Shown here piece by piece: positions 59,237-64,000 of a DNA stretch of 64,000 bases. Source of the DNA: JAJRXR01 sp041987545 (GTDB lineage Bacteria; Planctomycetota; Phycisphaerae; Phycisphaerales; UBA1924); NCBI GenBank assembly GCA_041987545.1, contig JBHIWH010000001.1, positions 1 to 64,000 on the forward strand, written 5' to 3'. Both the position numbers and the translations under genes were made by a program. Numbering within the stretch: the first letter of the stretch is position 1; each line of letters opens with the position of its first letter. The notes under the pieces were generated by a model, which ran no database searches, was not told the origin of the DNA, and saw only the letters and a list, made by a program, of their open reading frames with translations.

Positions 59237-59887
59237 CTACTTCTTGGTGTGGTGGATCCAGCCGATCTTCGTCATCTCGCCCGTCGCGGGGTTGGGCTGG
59301 CGGAACTCGAGCGTGTACGAGCCGTCGTCATTGATGATGTGGAGGTGGCGCATCGGGACCTGCCCGCCCATGCCGTCGGGCATCTCGCCCTTGAGGTCGA
59401 TGGCGCCGTCGGCGAAGGGGCCGACCTGGACGAGCATGCTGGTGGAGAGGTTGTCGGCCCAGGCGCTTGTGTAGGCGCCCTTGGCCTTGTCGTAGCCGAT
59501 CATGCCGTGGCCCTCGAACGGGAAGTCGATGCCCATGTAGCGGAACGTGCCTGCGTAGTGGCTCTGGACGTACCGGCCGTCGAGGATCGTGCGGATCTCG
59601 GCGGTCATCCTCGAGGTCTCGGGCTCGCCCCCGGGCTCGCTCAGGAAGCTCACCTCGGCGTCCCACGAGCCGACGAGGTGCTCGAGGCGGTCGTGCTCGG
59701 GCGCCTTGGCGGCGCCGGCCTCCATCATCGCCTTCATCTGCTCGGGCGAGGGCTGGTCCATCTCCTCGGGCTGGGCGGCGTGGGTGATCGCGGCCGGGGC
59801 GGCGGCGCGGCCCGCCAGGAACACGCCCCCGAGGGCGATGGTGGCGGCGGCGGCCAGACCGGTCGTGCTCAGCGCGGTGCGGATCAT
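59237..59887 (-). CDS. DUF1579 family protein, exported paralogue
   Basis: A 216-residue protein starting at ATG 59887, with AAAGGA twelve bases upstream. The N-terminus (MIRTALSTTGLAAAATIAL) is a signal peptide or anchor (about 1-30), followed by a Gln/Met-rich stretch QPEEMDQPSPEQMKAMMEAG and the DUF1579 domain: VGSWDAEVSFLSEPGG, LDGRYVQSHYAGTF, MGIDFPFEGHGMIGYDKAKGAYTSAWADNLST. The middle of three tandem paralogues. Confidence 0.88.
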   Translation of the reverse strand: MIRTALSTTGLAAAATIALGGVFLAGRAAAPAAITHAAQPEEMDQPSPEQMKAMMEAGAAKAPEHDRLEHLVGSWDAEVSFLSEPGGEPETSRMTAEIRTILDGRYVQSHYAGTFRYMGIDFPFEGHGMIGYDKAKGAYTSAWADNLSTSMLVQVGPFADGAIDLKGEMPDGMGGQVPMRHLHIINDDGSYTLEFRQPNPATGEMTKIGWIHHTKK

Positions 59888-59976
59888 GCTCGTGCGTCCT
59901 TTCGGTTGGTTGGGGGAATGCCCCCGCGGGCGGTCGGGCCCGCGGGAGGCGTGTGAGTGCGTGCTGTCGATGCTGA

Positions 59977-60615
59977 TCAGTCGTCGGCCATGCCGTGCGC
60001 GACGCGGGTGTAGGTGATCTCGCCGTCCTTGACCCACTCGCCCTCGATCTTCTTGTAGAACTCGTCGTGCATGGTGTTGTCGTCCACGAAGGTGGAGATC
60101 ATCTTCATCTCGACGGTGCCCATGGGCTGGGGCATGCTGGCCGAGCCGTGGAGGGTGAGCGTGTCGCCCTCCATCTTGCCGGTCATGTGCATGACGCCGG
60201 TGCTCATGGAGTCGATCCAGATGCTGAAGTACTCCTCGGTGACGTTGTCGTAGCCGTTGATGGCCATGCCCTCGAAAGGCTCGCCCATGAACTCGCTCTT
60301 GAACCAAGCGGTGGTGTAGCGGCCGTCCATGATCGACTTGGTGTACATCGTGCCCTCGCCCTCAACGGGCTCGCCGGGCTGCATCGTGAACTTGGTCTGC
60401 GCCTTCCACTCGCCGGCGGCGGAGGCGAGCCTGGCGTGCGGCTCGCCCGGCTCGCCGGCCTTCATCATGGCGGCGATCATCGGGTCCATCTCCATCTCCT
60501 CGGGCTGGGAGACGGGCAGGGCGGCGGCGCCGGTCGCGCCGGCGTGGTACGAGAGCGTGCCAACCCCGACCAGGGCGCCGACGGCGGCGGTTCCGATCAA
60601 TGCGGTGCGGATCAT
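59977..60615 (-). CDS. DUF1579 family protein, exported paralogue (first of three)
   Basis: A 212-residue protein starting at ATG 60615 with AGAGGAGG upstream. N-terminus MIRTALIGTAAVGALVGVG closely matches the next gene, showing recent duplication. DUF1579 blocks: AAGEWKAQTKFTMQPGEP, MDGRYTTAWFKSEFMGEPFEGMAINGYDNVTEEYFSIWIDSMST. A Met-rich segment (EEMEMDPMIAAMMKAGEP) before the domain may bind metal or be a linker. Probably faces the periplasm. Start of a four-gene operon. Confidence 0.88.
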   Translation of the reverse strand: MIRTALIGTAAVGALVGVGTLSYHAGATGAAALPVSQPEEMEMDPMIAAMMKAGEPGEPHARLASAAGEWKAQTKFTMQPGEPVEGEGTMYTKSIMDGRYTTAWFKSEFMGEPFEGMAINGYDNVTEEYFSIWIDSMSTGVMHMTGKMEGDTLTLHGSASMPQPMGTVEMKMISTFVDDNTMHDEFYKKIEGEWVKDGEITYTRVAHGMADD

Positions 60616-60842
60616 GTGATGCCTCCTCTTGTGTGCGTGTGGGGCCGCGGGGCGCGCCGCCGCGGCGTTCGGGGGGTCGTGCGGTGGGACGTTCTGTGCG
60701 CGCGGATCGCAGTGTTGCGAGTTTCCGGGCGCCCCTCCCGCGGGGGAGCCCGCCTCGCCGCCGCCCGGTCCACCGATCCGGGCGACCCGAACAGCATCCC
60801 ACAATCAGCGGCCGCGTGCACGCGCCGAATCGCCAGAGGACC

Positions 60843-60901
60843 GAAAAAAGCCACCCCAGGGCCCGGGAGAGGGGGGCGTGGGGGAGGGAGGCCCGGGCCG
60901 C
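60843..60901 (-). terminator. Candidate terminator of the TRADD-N-like gene
   Basis: On the minus strand GGCCCGGG and CCCGGGCC can pair (8 bases, loop about 24), followed after ten bases by TTTTTT at 60844-60849. It begins right at the stop codon of the gene at 60902. The surrounding C-rich runs could also pair. Confidence 0.5.
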
Positions 60902-62383
60902 CTACTTGCCCAGGATCCACCTGAGCGAGGCGTCGTCGAGCTGGACCTGGCTGGAGCGGAGGACGACGGCGGCCTTGGCGGCGGCGCTGACGCGTTCGTC
61001 CTTGATCGTGGCGCACAAGCGCATCGCGTCGTCGAATCGCTGGTCCTCGCGGAGGCGGTCGAAGAACTCGGTCATCAGCTTTCGGGAGCGTGTCGAGAGC
61101 ACGAAGAAGAGGCCCCCGACCGCCTCGACGACCGTGCCCGAGACGAGCGTGACGATGGTGGCGCCCGAGGTGTGTATGAGCGAGGGCTTGCCCTCGCCGG
61201 GCGCGATGACCTCGTTGAACCGCTTGCGGGCGCTCTCTCGCTGGAGCTTGAGCTTGTTCTGGAGTTCCTCGAGGCGCTCGATGCGTTTGCTGTAGATGTC
61301 GAGGGGGCGGAGTCGCTCGACGGGTTCGGGGCCGCCGCGGTTTGCCGAGTCGGGATCGAGGATCTCGGGCAGGAACTCGAGCCGGGACATCCTGTCGTTC
61401 AGGGCGGCGAAGAGCGCGTCCCGGATCCGGACTTCGAACCCTGGGACGTCTCGCTCGAGCTCGGGCAGGCTGGGGAGGTCCTGATCGCTCAGGTCGGGTG
61501 GGTCGTCGGGCGAGTCGATCCGCCGCGCCCACTCCGCCAGCTGCATGTAGGCCTTGTTGTATTGGTGGTACTGCTCCCGCTCGGCGCTGTCGTACATCGG
61601 GAGCTCGGTGGGCTCGAAGAACGGGGGTCTCTCCGTGATCCTCGGGTGCGTCCGCAGCGCCTCGATCGCGGTGATGGCCTCGTCGGCGAGGCGGAGGCTC
61701 GCGCCCAGCTCCCAGACGAGGTCCCGCGTGTCCCGGGCGTGGGGGGGCGGGCGCTCGGTCTCGTCGGGATCAGCCGGGAACCGCTCTGTCCAGTACCTAT
61801 TGAGCGCATCGATCGAACGCGACTCGAGCCGCGCCCTGACGATCGCGTCGCGAACCTGCGCGTCTCGGTCCAGCTCCGCCTCGAGCTTCTCGTTGAGGGT
61901 GCGCTGGTCGGAGTTGACCTGCCGCTCGCGCTCTCCGATCTCCTCGAGCTCGCGGTCGAGCTGCGTCTGCGCGATGCGGACATGCGGGCTGAGCTCCTCG
62001 CGGACCATCAGCAGGGCGAGGGCGATGATGGCGAATCCGATCACGCTGAACGCCACGCTGAGCCAGAAGCTGACGCGGGCCTGGCTGATGCCCTGGTCGT
62101 GGTAGTCCTCCATCAGGTCGCGGCGTGAGTGCGAGTTGATGGCCGAGAGCGCGACGAGAGTCGCATCGTCGCGGTGGGCGTTGGCGAGGATCCTGGCCTC
62201 CCACTCCTGTCGCTTCGCTCTGGCGGCGTTCTTCGTGGCCCTGCTCGCCTGCCGCATGCGGGCCACGGCCCAGATCGTGACGACGAGCGCCGCGGCGGCG
62301 ACGAGCACGGCGACGACACTCGGGACCGAGATCCACTCCGGGATCCACGGCTCGGGCGCGGCGGCGGTGGTCGGTGCGTTCAT
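60902..62383 (-). CDS. Three-TM protein resembling TRADD-N-associated membrane proteins
   Basis: A 493-residue protein starting at ATG 62383. TM1 about 18-42 (VPSVVAVLVAAAALVVTIWAVARM); LSAINSHSRRDLMEDYHDQGISQARVSFWLSVAFSVIGFAIIALAL (about 80-126) is TM2 with its lead-in; a soluble domain of about 270 residues with coiled-coil parts follows (AQTQLDRELEEIGERERQVN; RIERLEELQNKLKLQRES); then TM3 about 396-420 (TIVTLVSGTVVEAVGGLFFVL) and RKLMTEFFDRLREDQRFDDAMRLCATI. The TM2, TM3 and after-TM3 blocks resemble the membrane domain found next to bacterial TRADD-N modules, with an insertion between the helices. A conflict-system role would be inferred only. Confidence 0.8.
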   Translation of the reverse strand: MNAPTTAAAPEPWIPEWISVPSVVAVLVAAAALVVTIWAVARMRQASRATKNAARAKRQEWEARILANAHRDDATLVALSAINSHSRRDLMEDYHDQGISQARVSFWLSVAFSVIGFAIIALALLMVREELSPHVRIAQTQLDRELEEIGERERQVNSDQRTLNEKLEAELDRDAQVRDAIVRARLESRSIDALNRYWTERFPADPDETERPPPHARDTRDLVWELGASLRLADEAITAIEALRTHPRITERPPFFEPTELPMYDSAEREQYHQYNKAYMQLAEWARRIDSPDDPPDLSDQDLPSLPELERDVPGFEVRIRDALFAALNDRMSRLEFLPEILDPDSANRGGPEPVERLRPLDIYSKRIERLEELQNKLKLQRESARKRFNEVIAPGEGKPSLIHTSGATIVTLVSGTVVEAVGGLFFVLSTRSRKLMTEFFDRLREDQRFDDAMRLCATIKDERVSAAAKAAVVLRSSQVQLDDASLRWILGK

Positions 62384-62430
62384 GTGGCCCCCCTGCGTGG
62401 GCCCCCGGGTGGGCCCCGTGCGTTTCGATC

Positions 62431-63633
62431 CTAGCCGGGGGGGATGGGCACGCGCTCGGCGATCTCGAGACCGAAGGCGTCCAGGGCGGGCAGGGCCGTT
62501 GTGTGGTTGGTCAGCAGGCGGAGGCGGGACAGGCCCAGGTCACGCAGGATCTGGCCCCCGACGCCGAAGTCCCGCATCGCGGGGGGCAGGGCGTTGCCCG
62601 CGATCCCGTCGGCCCGGGTCAGGTCCGGCACGTCGGCGCCCGTGTCCAGCTCGGGGCGGCGGATGGCGCTGAGCCGGTCGGCCAGGCGGGACTCGACGCC
62701 GTCGATCCCCTCGGGGCGGAGGTAGACGATCGCGCCGCGGCCCTCCTTCTGGATCGCGCGCATCGACGCCCGGAGCGTGGCGCTGGTCGGGCCGTCCGGC
62801 GAGGCGTCCAGGTCGGAGAAGATGTCGCCCAGCAGGTTGCGGCGGTGCATGCGGACGAGCGTGGGCTCGTCGGTCCGCGTGCCCGGCGCGCCGACGCCGC
62901 CGACGGTCAGGGCCAGGTGAGGCAACGGGTCCACGACGCTCTCGTAGGCGATGAGCGTGAACTCGCCCTCGGGCGTGCGGAGGGTCGTGCCCTCGGCCGG
63001 GTCGAGACGCGAGACGAGCGACTCGCGGGCCAGGCGGTGCTCGATGATCGCGGCGATCGAGCACATGCGCAGGCCGTGCTCGTCGCAGAACTCCTCGAGT
63101 TCGGGTACGCGGGCCATCTCGCCGTCGGGCCTGCAGATCTCGATGCCGACGGTCGCCGGGTAGAGGCCGGCGAGGCGGCACAGGTCCACGATCGCCTCGG
63201 TGTGCCCGGTGCGGACGAGCACGCCCCCGTCGCGGGAGCGGAGCGGGTTGACGTGCCCGGGCCGGACGAAGTCGTCGGGGCCAGATTCGGGATTGATCGC
63301 AAGCTTGATCGTGTTCGCACGTTCTGTCGCTGACACGCCGGTCGTAAAGCCGTGCTTCGGATGGCCGTCGATGGAGACGGTCAGCGGCGTGCCGCGGACG
63401 GACGTGTTGCGCGCGGTCTGCCCGTGCAGATCGAGCCGGTCGCAGTCGTCGTTGGTCAGCGAGAGGAACATGTACCCGCCGGCCTGGCGGACCATGAAGT
63501 TGACGGCCTCGGGGGAGATGTGCTGGGCGGCGATGACCAGGTCGCCCTCGTTCTCCCGGTTCTCGTCGTCGGTGACGACGACCATCTTGCCGTCGCGGAG
63601 GTCGGCGAGGATGTCCTCGATCGGGCTGAACAC
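62431..63633 (-). CDS. ribB: 3,4-dihydroxy-2-butanone-4-phosphate synthase with degenerate GTP cyclohydrolase II half
   Basis: A 400-residue protein. GTG 63633 (MFSPIEDILADLRDG) is preferred: the longer frame to ATG 63705 overlaps a divergent gene and adds non-family residues. RibB half (about 1-200): DDENRENEGDLVIAA (23-36), HGQTARNTSV, VSATERANTIK, RPGHVNPLRSRDGGVLVRTGHTEAIVDLCRLAG. This makes the four-carbon unit of riboflavin. The C-terminal RibA-like half (about 205-400) lacks the three zinc Cys normally in HSECLTGD..CDCG; the segment reads VRMHRRNLLGDIFSDLDAS, so GTP ring opening is unlikely. A separate GTP cyclohydrolase would be needed. Confidence 0.92.
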   Translation of the reverse strand: MFSPIEDILADLRDGKMVVVTDDENRENEGDLVIAAQHISPEAVNFMVRQAGGYMFLSLTNDDCDRLDLHGQTARNTSVRGTPLTVSIDGHPKHGFTTGVSATERANTIKLAINPESGPDDFVRPGHVNPLRSRDGGVLVRTGHTEAIVDLCRLAGLYPATVGIEICRPDGEMARVPELEEFCDEHGLRMCSIAAIIEHRLARESLVSRLDPAEGTTLRTPEGEFTLIAYESVVDPLPHLALTVGGVGAPGTRTDEPTLVRMHRRNLLGDIFSDLDASPDGPTSATLRASMRAIQKEGRGAIVYLRPEGIDGVESRLADRLSAIRRPELDTGADVPDLTRADGIAGNALPPAMRDFGVGGQILRDLGLSRLRLLTNHTTALPALDAFGLEIAERVPIPPG

Positions 63634-63703
63634 GACGGATCGTATCCACCGCGGGCGCGGCGTCGGCCACGCCCCAGAACCAGACAACAAATGGAGACTC
63701 GAC

Positions 63704-64000
63704 ATGACGCGTGAACGACGGGCGATGGCGATCGGGATCGTGCTGGGCGTCGGCGCCGCCGGCCTGGCCGGGACGCTGATGGGGATGGGCCAGCCCGGGG
63801 CGAGGCCCGGGCGGCCGGGCGAGCCGCGCGAGCCCCGGCCGGAGTGGGCGTTGGACCCCCCGAACGTGCACCACGTCTCCCAGAGCGCCGGGGGTGGCCG
63901 GGTCTACCTCTGGCGGATCGATCGGCAAGCGGGCACGATCGAGTTCGTGGACTCGGCCTCGGCCCCGAGGCCGGAGGCTCCGGACGGGCGCCGGTCGCCC
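63704..64000 (+). CDS. Exported protein, N-terminal part only
   Basis: Starts at ATG 63704 with GGAG eight bases upstream and remains open to the window edge (99 residues). Signal peptide about 1-27 (MAIGIVLGVGAAGLAGTLM), then a Pro/Gly/Arg-rich stretch (GARPGRPGEPREPRP) and RVYLWRIDRQAGTIEFVDS. No family can be named from this part. Divergent from ribB; their start regions overlap. Confidence 0.7.
   Translation, partial: MTRERRAMAIGIVLGVGAAGLAGTLMGMGQPGARPGRPGEPREPRPEWALDPPNVHHVSQSAGGGRVYLWRIDRQAGTIEFVDSASAPRPEAPDGRRSP

Overview
The window is very GC-rich (roughly 70 percent by eye) and looks like chromosome of a planctomycete of the class Phycisphaerae. The evidence is four secreted proteins ending in the double motif ADLAxPFGxLDFSDVxxFLxxFG (the GC-type dockerin tail known from Phycisphaerales), three proteins ending in a P-A/S-P-G, hydrophobic stretch, RRRR sorting tail, a prepilin-like secreted protein, a large planctomycete-type Ser/Thr kinase, and tandem DUF1579 genes. 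This is an inference from protein families; there is no rRNA in the window. Genes are dense, often overlap by 4-8 bases (ATGA, GTGA), and use GTG and TTG starts preceded by clear GGAGG-type ribosome sites.

Layout. 1-8.7 kb (mostly minus strand): two secreted zinc proteases, an FHA-GAF-PP2C phosphatase, a YIP1-like zinc-ribbon membrane protein ending in a long homopolymer tract, and a four-gene redox-membrane operon with a ferric-reductase/Rieske fusion. 8.7-12.1 kb: ABC ATPase, FtsX/MacB permease and DUF3299 protein. 12.1-16.6 kb: a TetR regulator facing an AhpD-like protein and a thioredoxin, with two palindromic operator candidates between them, then NhaA and small conserved genes. 16.6-20.2 kb: surface proteins, a prepilin-like protein and tRNA-Ala(GGC). 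20.5-28.9 kb: heptose/LPS genes, a nucleotide-exchange transporter, a Tat-exported epimerase-like protein, a Ser/Thr kinase and a CTERM protein. 28.9-30.55 kb: a kinase gene cut off after about 48 codons by a low-GC segment carrying one two-TM protein of unknown function. 30.5-42.9 kb: class I aldolase, an ECF sigma operon, a YpdA-like reductase, a GC-dockerin protein, polyphosphate kinase, a QueD-like protein, a phosphohexomutase with a low-GC interior, and an FG-GAP/ASPIC protein. 43.0-48.3 kb: a compact set of tailed-phage head genes (portal, scaffold-like, SU10-type major capsid, connector/tail-like, holin-like) with no terminase, integrase, tape measure or lysin and with host-like GC. 48.3-64 kb: a lipoprotein, two amidohydrolase-like genes (three modules, two lacking the HxH metal motif), PPi-type phosphofructokinase, surface proteins, a GNAT enzyme, a YciI protein with three tandem DUF1579 genes, a three-TM protein resembling TRADD-N-associated membrane proteins, a RibB with a degenerate RibA half, and a partial exported protein.

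Themes: surface display and secretion, electrophile/redox response (TetR, AhpD-like, Trx), sugar-phosphate metabolism (FbaB, PFK, phosphohexomutase), and two accessory spots. The best candidates for something undescribed are the minimal capsid module (43.1-48.3 kb) and the low-GC two-TM island (29.05-30.55 kb), followed by the TRADD-N-like membrane protein.
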